A stretch of 64,000 bases of DNA. It comes from Nostoc sp. PCC 7107. GTDB taxonomy: Bacteria > Cyanobacteriota > Cyanobacteriia > Cyanobacteriales > Nostocaceae. Under the pieces are notes generated by a model. That model had not been told where the DNA came from, did not search any database, and saw only the letters and a program-made list of their open reading frames with translations. Position numbers and translations under genes: made by a program. Shown in pieces: positions 1 to 9,323 of this stretch (position 1 is its first letter; every line of letters begins with the position of its first letter). The stretch covers positions 124,001 to 188,000 of the forward strand of contig NC_019676.1 in assembly GCF_000316625.1 (NCBI RefSeq), in the 5' to 3' direction.

Positions 1-1095
1 TCCTTTACCTCTGGGTAAAGACATTCTGGGAAATCTTTGATGTAACTGGGTTAAGCCAGCTTGTAATAGTTCACCCATTTGGGTAGCATTGGTCATCAAG
101 CCGCTTTCTAAAAGTCGCAAAGTTGCCAAACCTGCCGCACAAGCCACAGGATTTCCGCCAAAGGTGGTGGCGTGGGAACCAGGCGGCCAAGTCATTAATT
201 CTGGGCGGGCGAGAATTGCACCGAGAGGTAAACCACTGGCGATACCTTTAGCTGTGGTAATAATATCAGGCATAACACCCCAATGTTCAGTAGCAAACAA
301 GCGACCTGTACGCCCCATCCCTGATTGCACTTCATCCACTACCATTAATATGCCGTAGCGATCGCAGATATCTCGAATTCTTTGTAAAAATCCATCTTCG
401 GGGACAATATAACCGCCTTCCCCTTGAATTGGCTCGACAAAAATCGCTGCGACTTCCTGGGGCGGTAGTATAGTATGAAATAATTGTGTTTCTAAATAAT
501 CTAAACTCGCGTGAGTACCGTAAGGAATGTGCGTTACACCAGGGACTAACGCCCCAAAGTTAGCCCGCTGCACTGTTTTGGAACCTGTCAGCGACATTGC
601 GCCGTAGGTGCGTCCGTGGAATGCACCCAAAAAAGCGACAATAAGCGATCGCTTGGTGTAATATCGAGCTAGTTTAATTGCTCCTTCGTTAGACTCGGCC
701 CCAGAGTTGGTAAAAAATATTTTTGCACCTTCAGGGAACGGGGCGCGGAAGGCTAACTTCTCTGCCAGTTCCACCATTGGTTCATAATAAAAATCCGTCC
801 CTGACATGTGCAGCAAACAAGCTGACTGTTCTTGAATGGCTTTGACAACTTCCGGGTGGGCGTGTCCAGTCGCAGTGACGGCGATACCAGCAGTCATATC
901 TAAAAATACGTTGCCGTCCACATCTTCCACCATACAGCCTTGACCGCGAGCTACAACTAAAGGATAGTCACGGGTATAAGATGGGGAAGTTACAGCGCGA
1001 TCGCGTTCTACAATTGCTTTAGCGCGAGTTCCAGGTAAAGTCGTCACCAAACGCGGCACACTAGGTAAAGGTTGATTAATGGATATGCTTAACAT
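1..1095 (-). CDS. Class-III PLP aminotransferase (acetylornithine/GABA aminotransferase-like), 3' end outside window
   Basis: The reading frame is open from an ATG at 1095 to the left edge, giving 365 residues with the C-terminus missing. Visible class-III aminotransferase landmarks are the GHAHPEVV segment, FTNSGAESNEGAIKLAR (cofactor phosphate loop), FVEPIQGEGG, VVDEVQSGMGRTG and TTAKGIASGLPLGA, in which Lys283 should form the Schiff base with PLP. The N-terminal run with PGTRAKAIVERD and SYTRDYPLV resembles the 'acetyl ornithine aminotransferase family' branch that also contains GABA aminotransferases and the broad-range amino-acid racemase of Pyrococcus, rather than ArgD proper. The substrate is therefore open (omega-amino acid transamination or racemisation). 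It is cytosolic and appears to be transcribed alone, away from the neighbour at 1523. Confidence 0.88.
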   Translation of the reverse strand, partial: MLSISINQPLPSVPRLVTTLPGTRAKAIVERDRAVTSPSYTRDYPLVVARGQGCMVEDVDGNVFLDMTAGIAVTATGHAHPEVVKAIQEQSACLLHMSGTDFYYEPMVELAEKLAFRAPFPEGAKIFFTNSGAESNEGAIKLARYYTKRSLIVAFLGAFHGRTYGAMSLTGSKTVQRANFGALVPGVTHIPYGTHASLDYLETQLFHTILPPQEVAAIFVEPIQGEGGYIVPEDGFLQRIRDICDRYGILMVVDEVQSGMGRTGRLFATEHWGVMPDIITTAKGIASGLPLGAILARPELMTWPPGSHATTFGGNPVACAAGLATLRLLESGLMTNATQMGELLQAGLTQLHQRFPRMSLPRGKG

Positions 1096-1242
1096 TTTTT
1101 AGATTTTTTAGATTATTGATGATTAAACAGTCATGTAAGATTTTTGACAGTATCATTTGCTGCCATTTGCATAAATGTTACGTATTGACAGAAAACCGAT
1201 AATATGGGCTATTTTCTTCTGCATAAATCTCGAAAATTCTTC

Positions 1243-1437
1243 ATGAATTCTCCGAACGATTTAGCACAAGAGTTTCATGGCTATGCTCTTACTGAGTATC
1301 TATAATTTGCCAAATATGGGAAGTACTGATTTTTGCTACGCTAATTACACCAAGATGAACTTGCTAAAGCTAACAGAGTTATGCTGCTTGATCAGGTATG
1401 GATGAAATTTGCACCAGTTATAATGCCACTATTGTAA
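1243..1437 (+). pseudogene. Possible decayed small ORF (three in-frame stops)
   Basis: The gap between 1096 and 1522 holds no intact gene. One frame reads ATG at 1243, then protein-like sequence to a TAA at 1435-1437, interrupted by three stop codons (first at 1303). The part after the last internal stop, with HQDELAKANRVMLLDQVW, looks like real amphipathic coding sequence, but I do not recognise the family. It could equally be chance in AT-rich DNA. The rest of the gap should contain the promoters of both flanking genes, which diverge from it. Confidence 0.22.
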
Positions 1438-1522
1438 TCACGGTTTCTGGATTGTCAAATTAATATCACCCAGGTATTAAGCAAGTGTAATTATTATTGA
1501 TTAATAGAAATTTTTACCACCT

Positions 1523-2785
1523 ATGAGTAACTTCTTCCGTCAAAAACTCAGCCTCTCTTTGGGTATCGCCGCCTTATTAACTAATACCCTCGTCCATAGC
1601 TATTTCTCCTCTCTGGCAAAAAACACAGAACTAGCTCAAGCGGAGAATATTCAGGATAATTTTGCTTTATCTCAACCGCAAGTTTCCTTAGCAGCAATGC
1701 AAACTTTCAGCATAAATCCGCCTGATAAATATGCAGCATCAGTATCTGTGGGTTATCCAGTTATTGATGAGTGGAAGAATTATAAATTTAGTATTAATGG
1801 TAATCAGATTTTATCTTCAACTAAATTGCCAGCGAGTAAAGTGAATTTCAATCAGCCAGATTTATTAAGTACCCTGGTTAATACCCGCCAATATTTCCAA
1901 GACCACAATTCTGATGATCCAGATATCCAACGAAAAGGTTTATTAGGAACTCAAGGAGTCAGTGTAGAAGATGTTATCAAAACTTTAGACTTTATGATTG
2001 TTGTCTTAAAAGAAGACATGGCGAATAATCGTCCAACCCGTCTGCAAGATCCAAACTTTATTAATAAGAATTTTCGAGTGATTAAATGGAATGCTTATAA
2101 CAAGCAAAACACGCGTCAAAAACAGTTACGCATCACCAAGTACGCAGTTTTTATCCACCCAGGTTCTCGCAAGAAAACAGCTAAATTTAATACACCAATT
2201 TATAGTTTAAAAGATAATGCAGCCACAGATAAATTCTATACTAGATATACTAAGCAAGATGTTTTATCGGGGATTTATGAACCTGGAGGTAAAGAATTTG
2301 GCAAGGTTCAACCCTTAGCTTATTTGACCCGTGACGGTTTAGAAGAAGCACTTTTACAGGGTACTATTTTGATTAACTTCACTGATGGCTCTCAAGCATT
2401 TTTCAATGTAGATAGAAATAATGGGATGTCTTATATCCGGGGGGTAAAAGGCACCGCCCAAAAACGTTATTGGTATTTTAAAAAGGTAGATGCCATTAAA
2501 GGTTATGGTCACAAAATAGATGCCAAAATTTCGATTAAACCAGGAGTGACCTTTGCGGGAGATGTTTTGAATATTGGGGTAGGTAAAATAGTAGTAATAG
2601 AAAATAACCAAGGCGGACGCAAAAATCTCAGAATGGGAGTAATTGCAGATACAGGTGGAGCATTTTTACCGAATCTGTATCAACTCGATTTTTTGGCCGG
2701 AATTTTTCAAAATCGGCAAGAATTCAACCAACATATTAGGCAATTACCTGAATACGCTACAGCATATTTTTTAGTAAAGAAATAA
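1523..2785 (+). CDS. Exported protein with MltA/3D-like C-terminal domain
   Basis: The 420-residue product begins with a short basic stretch and a hydrophobic segment (about residues 9-30), then A-rich residues to about 41, consistent with a signal peptide or anchor. The middle (about 110-300) is unfamiliar. The C-terminal 150 residues look like the double-psi beta-barrel of MltA lytic transglycosylases and 3D-domain proteins: a segment with LTRDGLEEALLQG and DGSQAFFNVDRN (like the MltA region before the catalytic groove), then GVIADTGGAF with Asp376 in the place of the catalytic aspartate, then LDFLAGIF. This suggests a periplasmic peptidoglycan-cleaving or binding role. The similarity is judged by eye and several conserved MltA residues are absent, so activity is uncertain. 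It stands alone between a divergent aminotransferase and a convergent UspA gene. Confidence 0.6.
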   Translation: MSNFFRQKLSLSLGIAALLTNTLVHSYFSSLAKNTELAQAENIQDNFALSQPQVSLAAMQTFSINPPDKYAASVSVGYPVIDEWKNYKFSINGNQILSSTKLPASKVNFNQPDLLSTLVNTRQYFQDHNSDDPDIQRKGLLGTQGVSVEDVIKTLDFMIVVLKEDMANNRPTRLQDPNFINKNFRVIKWNAYNKQNTRQKQLRITKYAVFIHPGSRKKTAKFNTPIYSLKDNAATDKFYTRYTKQDVLSGIYEPGGKEFGKVQPLAYLTRDGLEEALLQGTILINFTDGSQAFFNVDRNNGMSYIRGVKGTAQKRYWYFKKVDAIKGYGHKIDAKISIKPGVTFAGDVLNIGVGKIVVIENNQGGRKNLRMGVIADTGGAFLPNLYQLDFLAGIFQNRQEFNQHIRQLPEYATAYFLVKK

Positions 2786-2913
2786 ATCCTAGCTTCTAAA
2801 TATAGGCTGATAGTTTCTTGCTGCTTGCTTGATACCTTGCACCATTCTCAATAACCTAAGATTGGGCAATACCAACAACGTAAAAATCAGGTATTACTCA
2901 AAAACGTTCAACC

Positions 2914-2948
2914 CTGTAACCTGTAACCTGTAACCCGTCACCTGCAAT
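2914..2948. repeat. Heptanucleotide tandem repeat (STRR type)
   Basis: Five adjacent heptamers read CCTGTAA three times, then CCCGTCA and CCTGCAA. Short tandemly repeated repetitive heptamers of this kind are typical of heterocystous cyanobacteria. The rest of the 301-base gap between 2786 and 3086 shows no gene; it separates two convergent genes. Confidence 0.8.
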
Positions 2949-3086
2949 AAATTGCAGACAAAAATGGGCTGAAACTAGCTTTTAAGTTATTGTGTCAGAA
3001 CATAACTTCACTACATCAGCCCTTTATCATCTATGCTTTTTTTGACGACGGTATTGATTTAAACCAGTATGCACCCAGAAAAATAA

Positions 3087-3494
3087 TTAAGGCACTATCA
3101 AAACTGGGCAAGGAGAAAGATTAATCACCCGTGTGGTAACGCTTTCAGTTGCACCCTCATCTGTTAAACCCAGACCTCGACAACCCATAATAATTAGATT
3201 TGCGCCGATTTCATCAGCAACATCACAAATGGTAAATGCTGGTTTACCTTGCCGTTCTAAAACTTCAGACTGAATACCCTCCTGTAAGAATAAGGCTTGA
3301 GCATTTTCTAGTAGTTTAGCAACTACCTCTGGTGAAACCATCGGATCAGGACTTGGTGCTTCTGCCGAGGTTTCCTCAACCACAGATAGCAATACCAAGC
3401 GGCTACCATACTTCTGCACGACATTGGCAACTACATCAGCAGCTTCCCGTGCTTCCCGACTTTGATCGATTGGAAATAACACTGTCTTAAACAT
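3087..3494 (-). CDS. Universal stress protein, UspA family
   Basis: The 135-residue protein starts MFKTVLFPIDQS, the classic UspA opening with the aspartate after the first strand, and ends with the nucleotide-loop region IMGCRGLGLTDEGATESVT followed by CPVLIVP. In ATP-binding members the loop is G-x2-G-x9-G-S/T. Here the third glycine is Glu, so nucleotide binding may be weak or absent. The frame continues upstream to a start at 3566, but the ATG at 3494 is preceded by a strong GGAGGAGA ribosome site and gives the normal family length, so it was chosen. It is divergent from pgk with an 88-base shared promoter region. UspA proteins usually accumulate under growth arrest or oxidative stress; the actual signal here is unknown. 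Confidence 0.88.
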   Translation of the reverse strand: MFKTVLFPIDQSREAREAADVVANVVQKYGSRLVLLSVVEETSAEAPSPDPMVSPEVVAKLLENAQALFLQEGIQSEVLERQGKPAFTICDVADEIGANLIIMGCRGLGLTDEGATESVTTRVINLSPCPVLIVP

Positions 3495-3582
3495 ATCTCT
3501 CCTCCGCACCCCAGACTCCGGTAAAATCTTGATGGTTATACTTTCAAAACGATAACAAAAAGGCAATCAGGAGGGTTTGGCT

Positions 3583-4785
3583 GTGTCCAAAAAAAGTTTA
3601 GCAAGTTTATCGGCGGCTGATATTTCTGGTAAACGTGCCTTAGTGCGAGTTGACTTTAATGTGCCTGTTGATGAGCAAGGTAACATTACCGATGATACTC
3701 GTATCCGCGCTGCGCTGCCAACCATCCAAGATTTAACAAACAAGGGTGCTAAGGTAATTCTGGTAAGCCATTTTGGTCGTCCTAAAGGCGTAGACGAGAA
3801 ACTGCGTTTAACACCAGTGGCCAAGCGTTTGTCTGAGTTGTTGGGTAAAGAAGTTGTCAAGACTGATGACTCTATCGGCGATGAGGTCGCTAAAGCAGTT
3901 GACGCTTTGCAAAATGGGCAAGTGCTTTTACTAGAAAATGTCCGCTTTTACAAAGAAGAAGAGAAAAACGATCCAGAATTTGCGAAAAAACTAGCCGCGA
4001 ATGCTGACTTTTATGTCAATGATGCTTTCGGTACTGCACACCGCGCCCATGCTTCGACAGAAGGGGTAACTCAATTCTTGAGTCCTTCTGTGGCAGGATA
4101 TTTGGTGGAGAAAGAATTGCAATACCTCCAAAATGCAATTGAAAATCCCCAACGTCCTTTAGCTGCAATTGTTGGTGGTTCTAAAGTATCTAGCAAAATC
4201 GGCGTTATCGAAACTCTTCTAGAGAAGTGCGACAAGCTAATCATTGGTGGTGGGATGATTTTCACCTTCTACAAAGCCCGTGGTTTGAATGTTGGTAAGT
4301 CTTTGGTGGAAGAAGACAAGCTAGAACTAGCAAAATCTTTAGAAGCAAAAGCAAAAGAAAAAGGTGTTACCTTCTTGCTACCTACAGATATTGTATCGGC
4401 TGATAAATTTGCCCCCGATGCCAATGCAACCACTGTCAGCATTGAGAATATCCCTGCTGATGGTATGGGCTTAGATATTGGCCCTGACTCTGTAAAAGTC
4501 TTTCAAGAAGCGTTGGCTGATTGCAAGACCGTAATTTGGAACGGGCCTATGGGCGTGTTTGAGTTTGATAAATTTGCTGTCGGTACAGAAGCGATCGCAC
4601 ACACTCTCGCAGAAATTAGCAAAACAGGTACAACCACCATTATCGGTGGTGGTGACTCTGTAGCGGCTGTAGAAAAAGTGGGTTTGGCTGACCAAATGAG
4701 CCATATTTCCACAGGTGGCGGTGCCAGCTTAGAATTACTCGAAGGCAAAGTTCTGCCCGGTATTGCGGCTTTAGATGAAGCGTAA
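3583..4785 (+). CDS. pgk: Phosphoglycerate kinase
   Basis: This enzyme transfers phosphate between 1,3-bisphosphoglycerate and ADP in glycolysis and, in reverse, in the Calvin cycle. At 400 residues it has normal family length. Landmarks are [10 protein letters not shown] near residue 20, SHFGRPKG, the GGSKVSSK segment near 197, the IGGGMIFTF stretch near 220, and the nucleotide-binding GGGDSVAAV near 354. An in-frame TTG at 3577 lies only two bases after GGAGG, while GTG at 3583 sits eight bases after it and yields the usual cyanobacterial N-terminus ([17 protein letters not shown]). GTG is therefore taken as the start. The gene is single, divergent from the UspA gene, and ends just before a strong hairpin. 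Confidence 0.97.
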   Translation: MSKKSLASLSAADISGKRALVRVDFNVPVDEQGNITDDTRIRAALPTIQDLTNKGAKVILVSHFGRPKGVDEKLRLTPVAKRLSELLGKEVVKTDDSIGDEVAKAVDALQNGQVLLLENVRFYKEEEKNDPEFAKKLAANADFYVNDAFGTAHRAHASTEGVTQFLSPSVAGYLVEKELQYLQNAIENPQRPLAAIVGGSKVSSKIGVIETLLEKCDKLIIGGGMIFTFYKARGLNVGKSLVEEDKLELAKSLEAKAKEKGVTFLLPTDIVSADKFAPDANATTVSIENIPADGMGLDIGPDSVKVFQEALADCKTVIWNGPMGVFEFDKFAVGTEAIAHTLAEISKTGTTTIIGGGDSVAAVEKVGLADQMSHISTGGGASLELLEGKVLPGIAALDEA

Positions 4786-4793
4786 TTAGAAGT

Positions 4794-4840
4794 ATGAAGT
4801 GTGAAGTATGAAGTGTGAAATTTCATACTTCACACTTCAT
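4794..4840. terminator. 19-bp hairpin of heptamer repeats between convergent genes
   Basis: A perfect 19-base stem (4794-4812 pairing with 4822-4840) with a nine-base loop is built from alternating TGAAGTA and TGAAGTG heptamers. It lies between the stop of pgk and the stop of the opposite-strand gene ending at 4850, so it can serve both as a bidirectional terminator. It has no clear T-run, so it may be a repeat element that has taken on this role. Confidence 0.65.
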
Positions 4841-4849
4841 CTTGGCAAT

Positions 4850-5740
4850 TTAATTTGCCAACCACAAAGCTAAGTTGCGAAGATATGTTTTAATATCTTC
4901 CAAAGCGCGGGGTTCGTTTTTCATGCCATATCCAGGTGGTTCATCAACAAAAGTGGGACAACCCTTAGTAATATCCCAGTTGTAATCCACAAAATGATGA
5001 AAACTGGAAGTAGCTACAGTACGTCCTAAGTTATTACCGTGGGCATCCTGGTAATGGTCAATTGCCACAATTAAATTAAAATTACGCCCTGTAACTAAGC
5101 TATTTCCTAAAGCAATTACCTGCGCTTTGGTATTGCTGGGAGGTATACCAATACCACCTTCGTGGGGATGGGCGGGGAAAAATTCAATCACGCCTGAAGG
5201 TGAATTAGGGTTTTTTAATAGTGCGTGAACAGGTTCAACAACGGTGATTTTCTGATAGTCACCATTGGCACCAGAATGATAGTTAGGCCAAGAAATATAA
5301 GTGGTGTAAGGGTCATCTCGACACCAGCGAGATTGATCAGGATCGGGATTTTTGCTGTTGAAATAATGGATATCACCAATATCAATTAAATCGCACATAG
5401 AACAGCCCATATCTTGATGGTCGCGTGTGGTTAAAATACCGCCACCACGTCGGCGAAAAGCGTTAATTCCGGCAATATCTTTGGCTGTTAAACCGTCACC
5501 AATATCTAAAGCAAATAGCCAAAGTTCATCAAAATCAGATTGGTCAAGGCTTCCTAAAATGGGATCATTGCCTTCTGCGTCGGCAGAGCGATCGCGTGCT
5601 ACAACTTCAAATAGAGAATTTCCCGCTTCATCTTGAATAGATGTTAAATACTCCTGTAGCATTGAGAACCGAAAAATGCTCCAGTCGTCTTCAGTGGTGG
5701 GAATCGTTGTTTGTAAAAGAATTTTGATTGGTTCTGCCAT
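4850..5740 (-). CDS. Conserved hypothetical, possible glutamine-amidotransferase/ThuA-like fold
   Basis: The 296-residue soluble protein has no signal peptide. It begins with an alpha/beta pattern (IKILLQTTIP, then FDELWLFALDIGDG, then INAFRRRGGGILTTRDHQD) that resembles the class-I glutamine-amidotransferase-like or ThuA fold, in which the strand after the 'G-G-G' turn carries the nucleophile elbow. Here that position is followed by GCSMC. The C-terminal half is rich in His and Asp (FFPAHPHEGGIG, IDHYQDAHGNNLG, SSFHHFVDYNWD), which could bind metal. I do not recognise a characterised relative, so no reaction is proposed. It is transcribed alone towards pgk. Confidence 0.55.
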   Translation of the reverse strand: MAEPIKILLQTTIPTTEDDWSIFRFSMLQEYLTSIQDEAGNSLFEVVARDRSADAEGNDPILGSLDQSDFDELWLFALDIGDGLTAKDIAGINAFRRRGGGILTTRDHQDMGCSMCDLIDIGDIHYFNSKNPDPDQSRWCRDDPYTTYISWPNYHSGANGDYQKITVVEPVHALLKNPNSPSGVIEFFPAHPHEGGIGIPPSNTKAQVIALGNSLVTGRNFNLIVAIDHYQDAHGNNLGRTVATSSFHHFVDYNWDITKGCPTFVDEPPGYGMKNEPRALEDIKTYLRNLALWLAN

Positions 5741-5822
5741 ACCCTGTGCAATTAAATACTTTAACTAACACCAAAATAAAGTATAGAGGTGTAGCGAAGT
5801 ATGGCGATCGCACAAAACTTGC

Positions 5823-8800
5823 TCAGTTTATTTTGACACGGAACCGAATAAAACCATAAGAATTAGTTGGCGTACCTTGTCCAGTCGCCGCAGGTAAGGT
5901 AGTTAGACTAGAATTTGTCACATTGACTGCTACAGCCCCATTTGTATTACTACCACAACTTGCAGGTGTAGATGAATCATTCGCTGGGTAAAAAACTCCG
6001 CGATCAGAATCTGCTGCATTACTAAAATAAACAGTTGGTGTAGTAGAACCAACAGCCATTGTAATACCTTGATTTCCCCCTGAACCACCATCATTAGGAG
6101 TTTGACCGTTAAATGCTGTAGGAATAAAAGTAGTATTTCCTGGAACTAAATCACATAATTTCACATTAGTAGCACTACTGCCACCGTTAGAGAGGAAATA
6201 AATAGTGTATTCCACCTCATCTCCTGGCTTGACACCTGTAGCACTTATTTTGCCTCGCAAGTAACCACTCGGCCATTTAGAATCATTATCATCAGTACCA
6301 GCACCATCTACACTATCGTTTAAATCGTCACTATTAATGCGGGTAATGCGTTTCACTAACACTACCTTGGGACTACCATTATTATTAACACCTACGCTGG
6401 TGACTCTAGTACCTACATTATCCGTATCTCTAGTTGGTAAATAGCTAGAACACCTACTGCTGGCGTTGGTGCTAGTCGTTCTTTCCCAACAAGCACTAGT
6501 GTTAGTATCATTACCATTTCGAGTTAAGCTAAGAGAAACACCATCGTTAACTCCCGTCGTCAAAGAAGACTGATAAGTGCTGTCCCAAAGATTCAGAGAA
6601 CTAGGCGGAGGTGTGTTAATGGCACCACCAGAACCATAAGCAACGTAATCAATAATCTGATTCTGGCTATCGTATAACCAGACATCATCACCACCGTTAG
6701 TCAGTCGAGTTGAAAACCCTAACCAAGCTTGAAACGCTGCGTCTGGAGCTTGATTGTTGGGTTGATTAGAACCTATCCAAATAACAGCGTATTGTCCTGG
6801 TTGTAAAGTTGTCCCATTGGGAAACGTGTAATTAAAGCTATTTGCTGTAGTCTCAACATTATTAGCAATCAGATTGCCGTCGGCTAATTTTACACCACTC
6901 AAGTCAACAGCTGAGGAAGAAGCATTATAAAGTTCGATAAACTCATCGTTATTACTAGCCATATTCCCTGTGCCTGTTTCGTTATATAGCACTTCATTAA
7001 TAATGATTTTGCCGGCTTGAGGCGAGATTTGATAAACATCAAAGCCGAAGTTTTGATTATTTACTGCACTTCCAGAAACAGTCACAGTCAGGTCATTAGG
7101 TGTACCCAAAGAAAATCCTGTGGGAATGTTGCTATTGGTGGTATCAACTTGAATCTTATAACTACCATTTACCACACCAGTAAAGGTGTAATTACCAGAT
7201 GCGTCTGTACTAGTCACAGTGACAACAGAGTTATCACTAGCGTTGAGTAGTTTGACATTAATCCCAGCAGGTAAAGTTGGTTCACCAGTATCAAAATCAT
7301 CTCCGCGATCGCTATCTTGATATAAAGTGCCAGAGATAGTTACACCAAAGTTAATAATGTTTAATTGTGTTGTTTCCGTATTACTGGGATAAAACGTCCA
7401 TAAATCTAGTCCTTTACTGTCTCCAAAAGAACCAGTACATTTTGCATTGGTGTTACCATTATTACCAAACTGACCAAATTTCCGGTCGTTGTTACTGCTA
7501 TTAAACCCAGAAATTGGGTTGCTAAAAGCTGGACTTGTTTGACCAACACCACAAAGTACACTACCTGGAACACCAACATTTGTACCACCAATGGTCGTAT
7601 ATCCTCGGTCATCATAAAATACAGTGGTATTTCCCAAGGGATTACTGCTGTTCAGCATTGTAATGGTCGGCCCACCAGAAAAATTATTCTCTGCATCCAA
7701 TAAAGGAAAGTGATATTCTCCTGCATGAACCTTGACGCGGACTGGATAGTTAGTCCCTACTGGGAAATTATCACTGCTATTATCTTTACCATTCCAACTA
7801 ACAGACTGTAGACCTGACGAATTCATCACACCTCTTAGCACACGGTTTTGGCTGTTAGTAGGGTCAAAATTTGAGCCATCTCTACTAATAACGATTTCGT
7901 AGTTGCCTGTTATGTTGGTGTTGAAACTAAAAGTACCGCCTGTACCTAAAGAACTTGTATTTCCACTAGCTGTACCTATAAAATTCAAACTATCTACAGT
8001 GGGTACAGTAGGGTCGAAAGGAATACCAGTACCATCCAAGGTGCCATCAGGTCGGTAGCGATCAATTGATGACAGTGCTTGAGTATCTAAAGGATTCAAA
8101 AATGTGGCATATTGTGGCCGAGATAAGCTAGTACCCGCTTCTAAGGGAGTCAGGGTATTATCTTTTGCCAGGACATCATGATAAAGAGGTGTCTTACCAT
8201 CGCTATCATAAAATCCTACTTGGTTGCCGTAAAGAATGAATCCATTCGGATCTGTGCCTCTTAGCTCTATTTTGTATCGGTAGCCATCTGTAGTAACTGG
8301 ATAAACGGGAAAATTGAGATATCGGCCGTTATCGCCAGTAAACAAGGCAAAATAGTAACTGAATAACCTACCGTTGATATCTGTTGTTGAGCTTGCACTG
8401 CTGCGGACTGTGACATCCCAAGCTGCAACACTGGTAAATTGCTGATTATTAAAATTGTTGGCACTAGTTAACTCAATGTCCCCTGTGATTACTGTTTCGT
8501 TGTTAGAGTTCTCTCCTTGTGGGCCAGAAAAGACGATAGTATAAACGCCGGTTGTTGGCGCTTGATAAACACAAGGTATATAACCACTGGTGTTATTCAT
8601 ACCATCAGCAGAACGTGGCCCGGCTAATTCTAGAGTCCGACTGGTAATTCTACCTGTATTTGCTCCTGTTTGGGTGGCACAGCGAAAAGCCTCGGAACCC
8701 AAAGCAGGAATTATTTCGTTACCAACTGAACCTGTAACAGCACCTGGGCTAAACACCCGAATATCACCACTATTAACTTTGACTGCCGAAGACCCCATGA

Positions 8801-9062
8801 GAATATACTCACCAGCTTGGGCGTAGACTCTGAGTAAGGTACGACGCTGTACTAAATTACCATAAGTACTATTACGCCATTCGATGTTAGCGCGATTACC
8901 CGTAGCTCCACTAGGATACAGTGTGCGGCTTCCTTCGGCTCGAACAGTTTGAGAGCAAACACTCAGGGCTAATAGTGATAATCCTAAACTGTTGAATAAT
9001 CTCTGATAGCATTTCCGAGGTGTTTTTTTGGCTGCTAAAAGATGTTTGTACAGTAGATACAT
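5823..9062 (-). CDS. Large exported protein with SdrD-B-like, lamin-tail and DUF11-type domains
   Basis: The 1079-residue secreted protein has an N-terminal basic region and a hydrophobic stretch ending in SVCSQTVRA (about residue 42), a good signal peptide. Residues about 50-560 are Ser/Thr/Asn/Gly-rich beta sequence without a clear family. About 575-645 is an SdrD-B/Cna-B-like module (GTLYQDSDRGDDFDTGEP, then DASGNYTFTGV). About 686-870 is a lamin-tail (LTD) domain starting IIINEVLYNE and including DEFIELYNASSSAVDLSG. About 935-1079 is DUF11-like (GVKPGDEVEYTIYFLSNGG) and ends RFRVKIN. The frame extends to a TTG at 9089, but the ATG at 9062 gives the better signal peptide; an AGGAG lies 14 bases upstream. 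It is the last gene of the minus-strand exported-protein cluster, 261 bases after the barrel gene. It is probably a cell-surface or matrix protein. Confidence 0.82.
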   Translation of the reverse strand: MYLLYKHLLAAKKTPRKCYQRLFNSLGLSLLALSVCSQTVRAEGSRTLYPSGATGNRANIEWRNSTYGNLVQRRTLLRVYAQAGEYILMGSSAVKVNSGDIRVFSPGAVTGSVGNEIIPALGSEAFRCATQTGANTGRITSRTLELAGPRSADGMNNTSGYIPCVYQAPTTGVYTIVFSGPQGENSNNETVITGDIELTSANNFNNQQFTSVAAWDVTVRSSASSTTDINGRLFSYYFALFTGDNGRYLNFPVYPVTTDGYRYKIELRGTDPNGFILYGNQVGFYDSDGKTPLYHDVLAKDNTLTPLEAGTSLSRPQYATFLNPLDTQALSSIDRYRPDGTLDGTGIPFDPTVPTVDSLNFIGTASGNTSSLGTGGTFSFNTNITGNYEIVISRDGSNFDPTNSQNRVLRGVMNSSGLQSVSWNGKDNSSDNFPVGTNYPVRVKVHAGEYHFPLLDAENNFSGGPTITMLNSSNPLGNTTVFYDDRGYTTIGGTNVGVPGSVLCGVGQTSPAFSNPISGFNSSNNDRKFGQFGNNGNTNAKCTGSFGDSKGLDLWTFYPSNTETTQLNIINFGVTISGTLYQDSDRGDDFDTGEPTLPAGINVKLLNASDNSVVTVTSTDASGNYTFTGVVNGSYKIQVDTTNSNIPTGFSLGTPNDLTVTVSGSAVNNQNFGFDVYQISPQAGKIIINEVLYNETGTGNMASNNDEFIELYNASSSAVDLSGVKLADGNLIANNVETTANSFNYTFPNGTTLQPGQYAVIWIGSNQPNNQAPDAAFQAWLGFSTRLTNGGDDVWLYDSQNQIIDYVAYGSGGAINTPPPSSLNLWDSTYQSSLTTGVNDGVSLSLTRNGNDTNTSACWERTTSTNASSRCSSYLPTRDTDNVGTRVTSVGVNNNGSPKVVLVKRITRINSDDLNDSVDGAGTDDNDSKWPSGYLRGKISATGVKPGDEVEYTIYFLSNGGSSATNVKLCDLVPGNTTFIPTAFNGQTPNDGGSGGNQGITMAVGSTTPTVYFSNAADSDRGVFYPANDSSTPASCGSNTNGAVAVNVTNSSLTTLPAATGQGTPTNSYGFIRFRVKIN

Positions 9063-9323
9063 TGCTGTGTTATTAGCTCCTGATGTCAATTGAATGATAG
9101 CGATCGCACTACTAAATTCCCGATATACTCAGAAATACTATTGGCGAAAAATGACTAACTCATTTACCAAGTCTTTAGCTTTTAGATTTCCCAAAGTGTC
9201 GCTAAATCTACCACCTCATACAATTTTGGATTTTAGATTTTGAATTTTGGATTAGGATTGGTATCAGTTTTAACATAGATACCAAAATTAAAATTTCCCA
9301 GGAAAAAGCTAGATTTCTCGGCT

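Noticed and set aside
3567-4826. Minus-strand ORFs of 64-107 codons lying over pgk
   Set aside because: They are antisense shadows of a highly conserved gene and match no expected product.
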